This document shows positions 31,609 to 44,447 of a DNA stretch of 64,000 bases, one piece after another. The notes beneath the pieces were generated by a model. The model saw nothing but the letters and a program-made list of their open reading frames with translations, was not told the origin of the DNA and ran no database searches. The DNA is from Lumbricus rubellus (Eukaryota > Annelida > Clitellata > Crassiclitellata > Lumbricidae), in assembly GCA_945859605.1 (NCBI GenBank), contig OX243820.1, forward strand, positions 32,994,328 through 33,058,327. Direction: 5' to 3'. Made by a program: the position numbers and the translations under genes. Numbering within the stretch: position 1 is the first letter of the stretch; every line of letters starts with the position of its first letter.

Positions 31609-32566
31609 GACTGTGCAAGCATTTTCAATAGATGGGCCTTCCATTTGCAATGGGCTTTCCCTAAAGCTGCACTGGTTACGTCAAAACAACATGCCAACAT
31701 TTTATCACTTGCTTGATTCTATATGGTCTCTGCCATATGTCGGCTCAGAGGCACTCCCAGTCTATACGCTTCAACCCAGCAAGCATGAGCAGTTTCAAAT
31801 ATTGATTAAAGTTACATGTAGCGTCTTTGGTCACCATGATAATGTTGATCTGAGGTTGACTGCTTCAGGTACATAGGATAGCCACTGAGTCACTGTTTCT
31901 GTTCAGATCAATGGGTCAAATTATAATGACTTTCTCCTTGTTATTTTTCAAATATGCAAGGCCAGCCATTGAGTCATTCATATTATTCAGGTAATTAGGT
32001 TTTCACTGTTATTGTGTTACTGAAGTATTGGTTGTACCTTGTTCTGTTTGCTCTTTGTTGTATCTTGAAGGTTGGAAAATGGTGCACAATTTGAGGACAA
32101 AGAAATACCACCCGATCCAAAAATCCCTTGACAGTCAAGTTCAAACACGAACCAATGTCTTGGAAGTCGTGGAAATGGATTTTTTTATAGTGCAAGTAAT
32201 TTTTGACTTATTCGGATGGGATATAGATATCTGAATTTGAATAAAATGAATGTAATCACAATCTCATATAGTTCTCTCTCCAACCCGAATCCACTGTGCT
32301 GCATAGAAGCTTTAGGCGGTTGGTTGATGTATTTGGAATATGTGGCCTCTCAATTCATTACATGAGCTCCTTGGTCTTTCTTATACGCATAGCTGTGCAA
32401 ATTTTTAATTGCAGTTTTGATGCAACCTAGCTATGACATGACTTTGTAATTATAATGACTTTCTCCTTGTTATTTGTGAATGTAAGGTGTCAATCAGTTC
32501 AACAGACCTCAAGACTTTTCCTGTGATTGTATGACAGCTACATTACAGAATGTCTTTTTGTTTTAG

Positions 32567-32662
32567 ATTTATCGTTGTGGGAAAGTGCGTATAAAGACTT
32601 TAAATGATCACTGTTTGATCTGCGACGAGCTGCATTCGTCCGGCAATGCCGGAATGCTTAAG
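32567..32662 (+). CDS. PARP6/8-like exon b, copy 2
   Basis: 96 bp after TTTTAG, donor GTTAGC, open in phase 0 (IYRCGKVRIKTLNDHCLICDE, ending GMLK). Same length and splice phase as copy 1 but substantially diverged in sequence. Confidence 0.78.
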
Positions 32663-33586
32663 GTTAGCAATATACTGTTGATGATTTATGCACTAACTCA
32701 TTTGCTAAGAAGTTGTGGGAAGTCTTGAAAAAGGACTGTTGGTCGATGCAAGTAACTTTTAACTTATTCGGACGGCATATAGATTTTTGAATTTTAATCA
32801 AATGAATGTAACATCACAATCTCGTCATACATAGTTCTATCTCCAACCCGAATCCACAGTGCAGTATGGAAGCTTTTAGGTGGGTGGTTTATGCATTTGG
32901 AATATGTGGCCTCGCAATTCATTACATGAGCTCCTTGGTCTTTCTTATAAGCATAGCTGTGCAAATTTTAATTGCAGCTATGATGCAACCTAGCTATCAC
33001 ACGACTTAGCTATAGCTTAGCTATACTGACTTTTTCCTTGGCTTCTTGATCTGTGAATGCACAGCACTTCTGCGTAAGTGCTGTGCAGTCCTCAAGGATT
33101 TCCTTGTGATTGTAATACCACGATCATAAAGAGCAGCAGTTCCTGGACAATGAAGTAGCATCTTTTGCATTGTATCTGTAGTCCATCAGAACTCTGATCA
33201 GATTTTCAGGTGATGGTCAATGTCAAATTGTCAATTACACGGGAATCTATTTATTCGGTTTTCTTTGAAGAATCCTGTTCTAACAGTCCTTTATGTTATA
33301 ACAAGAGCACTGTTCTAGGTCTGAAAGTAAACTTGAAGTCTACATTGCTGACTCTTTTGTCTAAGAGAATGCGAGTCATAACACTTCTACACTTAAGGTG
33401 CTAGTGATGAATTCCAGGCGAGTGCATCGCAGGACCTCACATTTAGTTCCCAGCATCTAAAAGTACCAAATGTAGTTTAAATCTGCTTAGGAGGCCGAAG
33501 TCTGTACCCACTACCCAGGTAGTTGTTAGGTTACAGACCTTACATGCTACTAATTACATGACTACAGGATCAAATTTTGTATGCAG

Positions 33587-33712
33587 GAAGTAGATGGGCT
33601 GTTGACAATGGCAAGAACTGCATGTTCATCATCACGGTTCGAGACAGTTTTTGAGCCATTTTCTACCATTGTCGATCCTCAGAACCCACGAGAGTTGGTT
33701 TTCTCTTCCCAG
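33587..33712 (+). CDS. PARP6/8-like exon c, copy 1
   Basis: 126 bp (42 codons), phase 0, acceptor ATGCAG, donor GTCAGT, open. It encodes EVDGLLTMARTACSSSRF and then a NP/DPQNPRELVF block. In PARP6/8 this segment (VVDLL.MCRAAL...PYP.VVDP) precedes the catalytic core. Confidence 0.8.
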
Positions 33713-33806
33713 GTCAGTCTTTCTTTGAAGCGTTTATAATGGTGTTGCTTGTTTATATAAGATAATTTGCTTAGCCCCATTGCTACTTATTTTGTATTTC
33801 TCGCAT

Positions 33807-33936
33807 GTGGCGGATGTGCTACTGATGATGGCACATGTGCGGCATGCGTTTTATCAAGGCATGAAATCGCTCTTAATCCATACTCGACTGTGGCCAATCC
33901 ACAAAATTCCAAGGAGTTGATCTTATCGCCTCAGGT
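33807..33936 (+). pseudogene. PARP6/8-like exon c, copy 2 (broken)
   Basis: Recognisable from its donor GTCAGT and NPQNSKELILS end, but the acceptor CAG has become CAT and the frame shifts in the middle. It cannot be spliced and translated like its neighbours. Confidence 0.7.
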
Positions 33937-34291
33937 CAGTCTTTCTTTGAGGCGTTTATAACGGTCTTGCTTGTTGTTATATATTATATAATTATATATA
34001 TATATAAGATAATTTTATGTAGCACCATTGATGTTATTATTACAAACATCCTTAATGCACACACCATAGCAAGCACCAGATTTAAGATTTATCTTATCTG
34101 TAGTCTATCAGTATTCTGATCAAATTGTCAGCTGATGGTTAATGTTAATGTCAAGTACACGGGAATCTACAGTACATCGCAAGATTTCCTATTTATTTCC
34201 TAGCGTATGATGGTACCAAATGTATTTGGAATACAGCCCATACATTCTACTGATTACATGACCGCATGATCTAATTTTGTATCTCTTGCAG

Positions 34292-34466
34292 GTTGTGGAC
34301 GCGTTACTAATAATGGCAAGAGCGGCGTGTCTTTCAGGGCGATATGAGATCACTTTGAACCATGGCAAGAACTGCATCTACGTCAACAAGATATGAAATC
34401 ACTCTTAGTCCGTACCCAACAGTAGTAAATCCACAAAATACCACGGAATTAATAATATCTCCTGAG
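34292..34466 (+). pseudogene. PARP6/8-like exon c, copy 3 (internal duplication)
   Basis: Acceptor TTGCAG and donor GTCAGT are present, but about 50 bp in the middle (around the CATGGCAAGA and GATATGA(G/A)ATCACT motifs) are duplicated, lengthening the exon from 126 to 175 bp and bringing a stop in frame. Confidence 0.7.
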
Positions 34467-35083
34467 GTCAGTCTGTTTTTGAGGCGTCTATAACAACGGT
34501 CTTGCTTGTTATGTGTGCATGCGTGCGTGCATGCATGCTGTGAGATAATTTATGTAGCACAGTGGTTTTTTCATTACAAACATTTTTAATGCACACACCA
34601 TAGCAACACAGAAATGTGAAACTGAGGTGCTGTTAATCACTCACCAGATTTAAGATTCATCTTATCTGTAGTCTATCCGTATTCTGATCAAATTGTCAGC
34701 TGATGGTTAATGTTAATGTCAAGTACACGGGAATCTACTTGTTCGGTTTTCTTTGACAGCCGAACAAGAATCCTGTTATAACAGTCCTTTATGTTATAAC
34801 AGAGTACTGTTCTAGGTCTGAAAGTAAACTTGAAGTCTACAATGCTGATTCTTTTTTAGGAGATTATTGTGAGTCATAAAGCTACATGTTGCATGAAAGT
34901 GCAGTCTCAACATTGCAAGTTCACACATAAAGTGGTTCTTGCTTTTTTGCACTTGAGGTGCCAGTACATCGCAAGATTTCCTATTTATTTCCTAGCGTAT
35001 GATGGTACCAAATGTATTTGGAATACAGGCCATGCATCCTACTGATTACATGGCCACATGATCTGATTTTGTATCTCTTGCAG

Positions 35084-35209
35084 GTTGTCGACGCGTTGCT
35101 AACCATGGCAAGAGCTGCATGCTCTACGGCAAGATACGAAGTCACGCTCAACCCCTACCCAAGTGTGGTCAACCCACAAAATACCCGGGAGTTGATCATT
35201 TCTCCTGAG
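35084..35209 (+). CDS. PARP6/8-like exon c, copy 4
   Basis: 126 bp, acceptor TTGCAG, donor GTCAGT, open in phase 0 (VVDALLTMARAACSTARYEV, then NPQNTRELIISPE). This is the best-preserved c exon. Confidence 0.82.
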
Positions 35210-36432
35210 GTCAGTCTTTTTTTTAGGCGTCTATAAGAACGGTCTTACTTGTTATGTGTGTATGTTTGAGTGCTTGTGTGTGTGTGTGTGTGATAATTTA
35301 TGTAGCATCGTTGCTTTTTTATTACAAACATTTTTAATGTACACACCACAGCTACATAGAAATGTGAAACTGAGGTGCTGTTAATCACTCACCAGATTTA
35401 AGAGCTGTTAGATAATCAAATTTTTTAACCTGTTGAGAAATTATGAATTTCTTAGGTGTCTCTTAACCCTTTAAAGATAAGCTGCATTAGAATAGGTTCA
35501 TTGTCAAAGGCAACAGGCAGAGAAAGAGTTCAAGTATCTGATACATTGTTTGGTGTGTTCCCTTCCTTAGAGGCAGCAAAATCGAATGCTGGAAAACCCA
35601 TGATAGCAGACAACAGCACCTTGTCAGACATTGATGTCGTTCTGATTGTTACTATGACGTTAACCATTAGAGAACCTGGTTATAAATTAGTGTCCTAGGA
35701 AATTCCACACGCCACCTGTCATATTTTTATAAGTATTCTGTCTATATAATAATTTGATGTTCTTAATTTTATCTAATGTGATGTGATGCATGTAGTATTG
35801 TAGTGTAAAAGTAGTAAAGTTTCCCCGGTATCCACTTTAATACTGTTGTTAAGAAATGAGTAAGTATGGTCTTTATTACTCCAATGGACTATTGTTCTGC
35901 ATGTAATTTTTTGTGGGGCATGGTGGTGTAGTGTGGTGGATTCAGTGCCTGTGAGCCATATGTACAAATAAGCTTCTCTAGCCCTTACAAAGGCTATTCA
36001 GCTAAAGTTATTATCTATGAAACATGCATTTTACCGTAGCCTACTATTTTTTTAAAATATCATTATTTGCTAGCTCCAATTTGTTAACTTATTATGGCTT
36101 ACTGTTTAGATCTGAACAGAATATATTTAGCTATCTATTCTGCATACGTTCATTTTGTCGAGACCCTCCGCTGCACGTACGCAAACCACTTAAATCTTGT
36201 GACGTGCATACGTTGTATAAGGACAGCCCTAATACATTACCAATAAATCAATTGGTATTAATATGTTAATAATGCAGGAGTGACATAGTCACATTTCAGC
36301 TTGCAAGTTATTGATCACAGTAAAATATATCTGGGTTATCTAGACATGTAAATGGTCTCAAATGATGCATGAATAAAAAGTACTTTTCATACTGTGGCTT
36401 AGTACCATCGATTTGTTTGTATGTATTTCAAG

Positions 36433-36545
36433 CAACTGAGCCTCATTCCCTGTGAACATCAATACACTTTTCAAAGTCAGTCTCCTGATAAAGCTGCAGC
36501 GTTTCAGAAAGCAAAGCTTTCTTATGGATCCGCATTCGCCTTCCA
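36433..36545 (+). CDS. PARP6/8-like exon e, copy 1
   Basis: 113 bp after TTTCAAG, open, QLSLIPCEHQYTFQSQSPDK and then a YGSAFAF end. The donor follows CA, so the next exon's first base completes the codon for the catalytic-motif histidine (His-Gly). Confidence 0.75.
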
Positions 36546-36929
36546 GTTTGTATAAACTTGTGTTTTTCCTTTAGTTGTGAAGTTGTTAAAAATGCCATTG
36601 ATTTAAGTTGGTTGAAAGAGACTTGGTGACTCTGTTAGCAAAGCCATCCTTCTGGTCTAACCTTTGAATGCCTCCTAATGCTTTATTTGAGTGACTATAA
36701 TATCCAATGTTATCTTATGGCCGCAGGTGGTAGACAAGGTTCTTGCAAGGCAAGGTGTATGGTTTAAATTGATGTGAAAGGTCCTTGAGCAAGTTATTTT
36801 GTGCCAGGGTTAAGGCTGAATAGTTGACTTTGAAAGACATTATGTAAATGGTCTCAATTGATGCATGAATGAAAAATATGTTTCATACAATGACTTAGCA
36901 CCATTGATTTGTTTGTTTTGCCTTTCAAG

Positions 36930-37051
36930 CACCTGAGCATGATTCCAACAGATCACCAGTACTTGTTTCTGTGTCAGTCATCAGAAAAGATTGCTGCATT
37001 TCAGAGACTGAAGGCCATTCATGGCTCTGTGTACAGCAGCTACAGCTTCCA
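36930..37051 (+). CDS. PARP6/8-like exon e, copy 2
   Basis: 122 bp after TTTCAAG, open (HLSMIPTDHQYLFLCQSSEK, later HGSVYSSYSF), with the same split CA at its donor as the other e copies. Confidence 0.78.
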
Positions 37052-37352
37052 GTTCGTATAAGCTTATGTGTCTTCCTGTAGTTGTGAAGTTGTTAAAAAT
37101 GCCATTGATCTAAGTCGGTTTAAAGAGACTGCGTTACATGTAGGGTGGGTTGGTGAGTGAAAAACAGTCATTTTCGGTATTACAGAATTATTATGCTGTG
37201 ACCCCTACCAATACTGGAGTATGTATTGGCTGGTTGGATTTTATTTGGTGCTTATATAGCACGTTTTTAGATTGCAGTTCAGTCGATGTCATATTCCCTT
37301 TTCATGAACTTTTAAGTTTCAATGTCTCTGTTGTTTGGCTTCTGTGTGACAG

Positions 37353-37520
37353 TGGAACGCCAGTGGAAAACTTGCACAGCATTGCCAGGAAGAGGCTGCT
37401 GAGTGAATCTGGGGGCAACCTGGAATTGCACGGCACCGTACATGGAAGTGGAGTGTACACTCGCCCTGACGCGTCTATTCGATCCTAGAATGGTGGCAAC
37501 TGACCACTTGAACGTTAGTC
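37353..37520 (+). pseudogene. PARP6/8-like catalytic exon f, copy 1
   Basis: Follows a GTGTGACAG acceptor and reads GTPVENLHSIARKRLLSESG, then HGSGVYTRPDAS, which keeps the tyrosine of the PARP GxYxS motif. A deletion after DAS relative to copies 2 and 3 leads into a stop at about 37487. The 3' border is uncertain. Confidence 0.65.
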
Positions 37521-37938
37521 AATTTTCCACACACCGTAGACACAATGCTTTACCGTGTTAGCGTGATTGGTGCTTTAGTTCATTCAGAAACAAAAGTCAC
37601 AACCAATCAGCTTCTGTGCCACAAACTGTTGGCTAACGAGAGAGAGGCTGCAAGGCAATGAACATACCCACTACACCACCGTGCCCCACATAATAATACT
37701 AGAAATAATAATAATTTAAACAATTGCAGTTCATGGGACTTTGTTTTATCATCAAAAATCTTATGTCTTGTAGGTGAAATTCCCATGTAACTGGCCAATG
37801 GCTTGGTTCTTATCCATCGAAGAAGATCTGTTTTAACAACTTTCCTTCAGCTGCCAGTTCAGAGTTGTGGAAACAAATATTGGGCTAAGTCTTCTGTTTG
37901 ATATGACAATTAATTAACTTAGATATCACATTTTGTAG

Positions 37939-38021
37939 GAAGAAAGTGAGAGCCAGCCTCATGACGAACTCGTTGGTGACTTTCAATCCCTGAAACGATT
38001 TTGCAGAGAAGCTGAGATGAA
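37939..38021 (+). CDS. PARP6/8-like DELV exon
   Basis: 83 bp after TTTTGTAG with donor GTAAGC, open, EESESQPHDELVGDFQSLKR. It aligns loosely with the DELV segment that follows the catalytic tyrosine region in PARP6/8. Confidence 0.55.
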
Positions 38022-39897
38022 GTAAGCACATCATGTGTTTACACATGCTGATCACAGACATGTCCAGAACCAAAATGCTTTGTAATGTAATGTAACAGAA
38101 CACTTGCATAGCACGTTTTAGGAGCCTCTCAGTCAGATGGAAACGTTTGCTCCGTTAAATTGTTGGTGTAATGCTGGTAGGCACAGTGCAGTTAAGACAT
38201 ACCGAATTAGATTGATACACCGATAAAGCCTTGTGGGAACACATGAATTCTTATATGACATGGTTCAGGACACGGATCCCACAATTAGTTCAGCAACTGG
38301 AAATGAACTCAGTGACATGATCAAGTTATAAGGCGTTTCTTTTATATGGTTCCCTGCAACTGCATTAATGTATTATAAACATTCGTGCAGTGCCATGATA
38401 AAGGCACATATGTAAATTATGTATGCACTACTTGCTGGGGGGGGGGGTCATTACATGGAGCGTCCTTATTGGAATCAACAGCCTTTTGATCACTGATTAG
38501 ATTTGTAAAAATATGCTGAAAATCAGTGACTGGAATTCTGCCCGTTATCTAATGATGAGATTGTGATCTAGGTATAAGCATACTTTTTGGCAGTCTGCCA
38601 GTGCTCCCAAGATGTTGGCGTAAAACCTTGGTGCCTCTGGCGAAATTTTGTCAAAGAAAAAAAATAGTCAACAAATGACAGAGGCATGATTCTACACCCT
38701 TTACCTGGTTATTCGAATACAGTTTATCCATTGGCAAAGCCTCACTCACAACTTAGTCATTTTGTTACCAAGATAGTAAGAAATAGCAAACATACATATG
38801 CCTACATTAATAAGAGAGACTGAGTTCTGTTGTCAAGCACATTTTCATCTTTCTTTATTTAGTGAGATACCGTTGCTGGATGAGGTGGTCGTCACAGTCC
38901 CTCTGCCCAGCAGATTTCTGACGTAAAACCAACACTGTAGGCACTGCGATCAGAAGTTGTCACCTAATGTGATCACAATAAAGGTTATTGATTTAACTCT
39001 TGATCTGTTGACTCAATAGTTGATTAACAGGGTTCTCCATTCATTAACTACATATGACGACATTTGTTTGATGATTGAGTTTTAAATTAATTACATAATG
39101 CATCTACAGATCCAACTCGATTACACACCATTGTTTGGAACCCAACTTGCAATACTGCGTGTCAATGGACCACACATATTTATATATGGTAGTGTACAAT
39201 TTGCACAATTTACCTTTTAAGTATTATTGTGGCTAGAAAACTCAAAGACATAGACTTTTGATGTGTATCATTTATGCTGTAACCTGCTATATGACAACTT
39301 AGTTCAACTACCATACTTTGAAAAGTCATATTTGGGTCTGTTTATTTCCAAAGTTATTGTTATTGGATGATTATTGATCGGGAAATCAAGACATTAGTTT
39401 TTGGACGGATGTATAATCCAAACAAGAGGACGTGACCATAAAGAGTGAATGGATGATATAGTTGAGTGTTCATCACTCCACAACAAGGGCCATGTCACTC
39501 TTCTGGACAAACAACGGCGGAAGAACTTAGGACTACAGTCGTGTGTCCGCGAACGATGATGACATTTTGAACACCAGCTGTAGCTAAACTTCACTTGCTT
39601 TCACCTTTTGTATGTTGGAAATTTCCCTTTTTCGACGCTGTGTCGCAAGCGCTCATAAACTTGACCAAACTCACAAATATTTCTAAATCGGCGTTATGAT
39701 TAGGTGGTAATATGGCTACTGGTGCTGTTTTTTAAATTTCAAGCAAAAACTAAATGTTTTGACTGATTAATGACCCTTTTTGTTGGGGTCTACTTTTCAT
39801 CGGGACACTGTGTAGATTGCAGTTCAGTCGATGTTATATTCACTTATCACGAACTTTTAAGTTTCAATATCTCTGTTGTTCATCTTCTGTGTGACAG

Positions 39898-40070
39898 TGG
39901 GACACCAGTGGAAAATCTGCTCAGCATCTCCAAGCATGGTCTTCTATGCGGTTCCGGGGCAACCTGGAATTGCACGGCACCGTGCACGGAAGGGGCATGT
40001 ATACAAGCCCTGACGCGTCAGTTGCACTCGTTTACTCGGTCGATCCAAGAATGAACCCAGCAGACCATCT
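39898..40070 (+). pseudogene. PARP6/8-like catalytic exon f, copy 2 (frameshift)
   Basis: Reads GTPVENLLSISKHGLLCGSG after a TGTGACAG acceptor, but one G is missing near 39957 compared with copy 1, shifting the frame. The downstream part is recognisable in the other frame (SVALVYSVDP-like). Confidence 0.65.
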
Positions 40071-40107
40071 TCACGTTAGTCAATTTTCCAGACGCTTTTC
40101 CAGACAG

Positions 40108-40279
40108 TGGGAGACCGGTTGAAAATTTGCACAGCATTGATAGGCAGGGGCTGCTGTGCGGATCCGAGGGTAATCTGGAGTTGCACAGCACCGTACACGG
40201 AAGTGGAGTATACACTGGCCCAGACGCGTCTGTGGCTCTTGTGTACTCAATCGATTCCAGAATGGTCGCAGCTACCATT
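40108..40279 (+). CDS. PARP6/8-like catalytic exon f, copy 3
   Basis: Starts after CAGACAG, open for 57 codons (GRPVENLHSIDRQGLLCGSE, HGSGVYTGPDASVALVYS). It lies about 200 bp after copy 2. Its right border is uncertain because no strong donor is seen before the TGA at 40277-40279. Confidence 0.6.
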
Positions 40280-40832
40280 TGAACGTTAGTAAATTTTCCA
40301 GACACCATAGACACAATGCTTTACCATTTTAGTGTGAATGGTGCTTTAGTTCATTTAGAAACAATATTTTACTTTATTTTAATATCTGGGTACTTAAACC
40401 CCTCAACCAAACTCGGTTAGTTAGAAGAATTCTGAAAAGTACTTTCAAAACTCACGTCATATTGAACCAGAGTGCAGGTAATACAGTGTAATATCGCTCG
40501 TGGTTTGTAATCTGTTATGTCTCTGGGGATCATTTCTGAATATCTGTTTTGTTGTGTGGCAACTTTTATAGACATTTATGTAATAATACAGTACAGTCTA
40601 ATATAGGGTAAAATTCATATGTTTACAGTAGGCATATACTTAAGTTTACAGGTTGCATCACTGTTAAAAGTCTAAATTACTACTTGACATTGCGTTAAAC
40701 AAAATCAGAATCGGAGATGCGAGCTAAAATCAGGTGGCAATTCTCTTCAGTGTTATAGTATCCAAGAGATAAAGGTGTTGATCTCAAATTGACAACAGGC
40801 TTACTGCGTAAGCTTATTTACAGTAGGCATAC

Positions 40833-40864
<32 letters not shown>

Positions 40865-40974
40865 TGATACGTTGAGCTTTGCAATAATCATAGGTTTGTT
40901 TCGAGTCAAGACAGACATCTTATTCGCAAGTGTAGTCTTAGTTTTTCTCTGTTTTACATGTGAACATGGATTGT

Positions 40975-41052
40975 AAAGTTCTAAGCCATATTCAGGAAAA
41001 TCACTTTCAGTTCACCCACTTGAGAGCCTTGCCTGTCTGCTGGTGTGTGAAG
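40975..41052 (+). CDS. PARP6/8-like exon g, copy 0 (diverged; left border uncertain)
   Basis: Ends ...CTGGTGTGTGAAG followed by a GTGAGC donor and reads LESLACLLVCE, resembling the ALCE segment at 51296 with the same G-split donor phase. I could not fix the acceptor. Confidence 0.45.
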
Positions 41053-41440
41053 GTGAGCAACCAGTTTATTCTAATATGTTTCTTATTAATTAGTTTACTT
41101 TAATTTCTAATTGACACTCGATAGGTAGGATGAATTCTGAAGAGTTCTTTAAAATCTGACATTATGCATTCATGTTCATGATTTTCGAGCGTATAGCAGA
41201 AAGCATGGTTTGCTGTGTGGTCTTTTTTACAAGAGTTCTAAGGTATTTGTGGAGGCTTTATGAGATGTTTGAAACATGTTGTTATTAAGTGTCAGAAAAA
41301 TAATTGTTGATACAATTTTTATTGTGATTTTATAGTTATTAACTCTCCGAATCTAGACAAGGTTAATGAATGAATGAATGCATGAATGAAAAGTACTTTT
41401 CATGCAGTGTCACCCTCAATTTGTTTGTTTGCATTTCAAG

Positions 41441-41550
41441 AAACTGACTTGCATTTCGACGCGTCACCAATATGCGCTCAACTCTCCAACCACAGATTCT
41501 TTCCAGTTCCAAGTGGCAAAGACGAAACATGGCTCTGTTTACGCATATCA
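41441..41550 (+). CDS. PARP6/8-like exon e, copy 3
   Basis: 110 bp after TTTCAAG, open (KLTCISTRHQYALNSP, later HGSVYAY), donor after CA as in the other copies. Confidence 0.65.
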
Positions 41551-41813
41551 GTGTGTGTATAAACTTCTTTTTCCCTTTAGTTATAAAGTTGCTAAAGTTG
41601 CCATTGTTAGGTCGGTTAAAAGAGATTAGGTGGTTCTATTAGCACAAGCTGCCGTCCCTTCTAGTCTCACCTTTGAAGGCCTACTGTTTTCTTGGAGTGA
41701 CTGTAGCATCCATTGTTATTACTTTTTAGAAGTTGCCTCATATAGATTACAGTTCAGTCAATGTTATATTGCTTTTTCATGGTCTTTTAAGTTTCAATGT
41801 CTCTGTGTGACAG

Positions 41814-41990
41814 TGGAACACCAATTGAAAACATGCATAGGATACTGAGGCAGGGATTATTGTGTGGATCAGGAACGGAAATCGAACTTCACGGTACCGC
41901 TGAGGGATATGGTATCTACGCAAGCCCTGATGCTTCGGTCGCCATTGGATATTCAGTTGATCGACGATTGTTGCCAGCAAACCGTGATGA
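41814..41990 (+). CDS. PARP6/8-like catalytic exon f, copy 4
   Basis: After TGTGTGACAG, open (GTPIENMHRILRQGLLCGSG, GYGIYASPDASVAIGYS). The GIYASP segment keeps the PARP tyrosine. The 3' border is set where a second, partial f sequence begins. Confidence 0.65.
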
Positions 41991-41996
41991 TGTGAC

Positions 41997-42172
41997 AGTA
42001 GTACCCCAATTGAAAATCTGCAGATGATCGTGAGGCAAGGTCTGATGTGTGCACCTGGCACAGAGTTGGAGCTCCACGGCACTCACCAGTTTCTAATGCT
42101 TACTCAATCACCAGCGAAAGAGGAAATGTTTCAGAAGGCGAAAGCAACATATGGATCCACATTCGCCTTCCA
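41997..42172 (+). pseudogene. Chimera of partial exon f and exon e without intron
   Basis: A partial f exon (STPIENLQMIVRQGLMCAPG, ELHGT) runs straight into e-type sequence (HQFLMLTQSPAKEEMFQKAK, YGSTFAF) with no intron or splice site between. The normal order is e then f, so this is a fusion in the wrong order, probably made by unequal exchange or deletion. Confidence 0.65.
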
Positions 42173-42556
42173 GTTTGTATAAACTTGTGTTTTTCCTTTA
42201 GTTGTGAAGTTGTTTAAAAATGCCATTGATTTAAGTTCGTTGAAAGGGACTTTGTGACTGTTAGCAAAGCCATCCTTCTGGTCTAACCTGTGAATGCCTC
42301 CTAATGCTTTATTTGAGTGAATATCCAATGTTATCTTATGGCTGCAGGTGGTAGACGAGGTTCTTGCAAGGCAAGGTGTATGGTTTAAAGTCTTCCATTG
42401 ATGTGAAAGGTCCTTGAGCAAGTTATTTTGTGCCAGGAATAGGCTGCGTAGTTGCCTTTGAAAGACATTATGTAAATGGTCTCAATTGATGCATGAATGA
42501 AAAATATGTTTCATACAATGACTTAGCACCATCGATTTGTTTTTCCTTTCAAGCAC

Positions 42557-42612
42557 CTGAGCATGATTCCAACAGATCACCAGTACTTGTTTCCATGTCA
42601 GTCATTGCAAGA
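42557..42612 (+). pseudogene. Partial PARP6/8-like exon e
   Basis: Repeats the first half of the exon at 36930 (HLSMIPTDHQYLF) after the same TTTCAAG acceptor and then diverges abruptly. Truncated. Confidence 0.6.
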
Positions 42613-42787
42613 AGATGGTCCAGAAAGACGGTTGTTTTATATATACAGGCAAGCTTCTATTTGGTTTAAGTCTTCACGCTGAGCTTAGATCACTGTGATA
42701 CTTGAATATGCAGGATTTCTGAGTTTTGAAATACTTGCTTGAGAAATCATGTATTACAGCTACATTACAGAATTCTCTTTGTTTCAG

Positions 42788-42880
42788 CTCTTCAACTATG
42801 CCAATAAGAGGCTTCTGACGTTGAACGAATTCTGCATCATCTGTGATCATCGTCTGGCGTTAAATATGATCTCACTGAAG
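42788..42880 (+). CDS. PARP6/8-like exon b, copy 3
   Basis: 93 bp, TTTCAG acceptor, GTTATT donor, phase 0, open (LFNYANKRLLTLNEFCIICD...ISLK). One codon shorter than copies 1 and 2. Confidence 0.78.
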
Positions 42881-43566
42881 GTTATTAATTTAACTGTTCA
42901 TCTGCTGATTCATTAATTACCCTGTTAATTAATTGGCACGGTTCTCCATTAATTAACTACATATATGGCAACATTTGTTTTGATGATTGATTGTTTACTC
43001 ATTTCCTAAGGACACTGCAGGTCCAACTCGTTTACACACCATTGATGAGAACCCTACTTGCATTACTGCATGTCAATGGACCGCACAGGATAAGAGGAGC
43101 ATATTTATACATTGTAGTTTACAATTTGCACAGTTTACCCAAGTATTATTGTGGCTAGAAAACTCAAAGACATAGACTTTTGATGTGTATCACTTGTCCT
43201 GCAACCTGTTATCAGACAGCTTAGTCCAATTACTCTGAAAGGTCATATTGGTGTCTGTTTATTTTTAAAAGTTATCGTTATTGGATGATTTTTATTGTTT
43301 GCAAGATCAAGACATTAGTTTTCGGATGGATGGGTTGTCCAAGCAAGAGAGGATACCCCGTAAAGAATGGACAGATGATAAAGTGGAGTGGCCGTAATAT
43401 ATCACTCCAGCAGCAATGCCACTCTGGACAAACAATGGTGGAAGAACTTTGTGAAAATGGTGTCGGACACCTACGAGCAATGAGCCCATGGTTCATGATG
43501 ATGATGATCATGATTTGGTTGTGATTTTAGATCAGACAATTTATGCATCTGGCCATTACATTATGG

Positions 43567-43608
43567 AATTTATATAGCGCCCCTTCAGAGAAACTACTTA
43601 GAGTCATC
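43567..43608 (-). repeat. LINE 3'-tail fragment
   Basis: AATTTATATAGCGCCCCTTC...ACTTAGAGTCAT resembles the 3' end of the LINE at 54471-57285 (minus-strand sense). Confidence 0.6.
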
Positions 43609-44354
43609 AATATGTCTACTGTTTCCAAACATTGTTTCAGAACCAGCTGTTAATGTTGCCTCATACTGAGGCTGCTGATGAATACTGCTGCACAGCAACT
43701 TCCTGTATCACGTTGTAACATGTCTCGCATATTGAATAGGGGCCAAAGTGACACTTATCTGTCTCCAATTTTCTCTCATTTCAGCCCAAAAAGTGTGACA
43801 AAGTGCTCTGCATCTTCTCATCTCAGACACTGGGGGTGGGGGGCTTGTCGTCCATCACAGATGAACTGATAACTGCTCCTGAAATTAGTTCTAGTTGTTC
43901 TTTTCACTTTTGTTTTGAAAAATCAACGCTAGGGATTTGATAAAGGCATGTTGTTCAACAGCCATTTACTGGCTTCCGTGAAGTAATTGTTTTCAAGCTT
44001 TGGTTGTGAATGTGAGAATGGATGAATTCTGGCCTGGCTAGTAATGATTCAGAAGTACTGTTACTTTGCAACACACATTTGAAAGTAAACATTTAAACTC
44101 TGAATGGGCATTCCACAGCACAGAGGGAAAAAAAGACAGGCAAGAAGTCTGTTTTATGTTGCTAGGCAGCCGATAGCTGGAAAATGGTCCAAAAAGACGG
44201 CTGTTCTGTCTATGCATGCAAGCTTCTGTTTGGCTTAATATTTTGCACTGAGCTTAGATCACTGTGATACTTGTATATGCAGGATTTTGGAGTTTGAAAT
44301 ACTTGCTTGGGAACCATGCATTACAGCTACATTTCAGAATTCTCTTTGTTTCAG

Positions 44355-44447
44355 CTCTTCAACTATGCCAAGAAGAGGCTGGCTACACTGAACGAATTCT
44401 GTTTCGTCTGTGATCAGCGACTGGCATCAAATATTGTCTCATTGAAG
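44355..44447 (+). CDS. PARP6/8-like exon b, copy 4
   Basis: 93 bp, TTTCAG acceptor, GTTATC donor, phase 0, open (LFNYAKKRLATLNEFCFVCD...VSLK). Close sister of copy 3. The flanking introns are also similar, so this is a recent local duplication. Confidence 0.78.

Noticed and set aside
35456..35698. Open frame after a possible TTCTTAG acceptor
   Set aside because: No resemblance to any PARP segment; could be a diverged exon but not supportable.
38876..38928. Possible exon reading EIPLLDEVVVTVPLPSRF
   Set aside because: An AG acceptor precedes it and a stop follows, but no homology to the PARP C-terminus was recognised.
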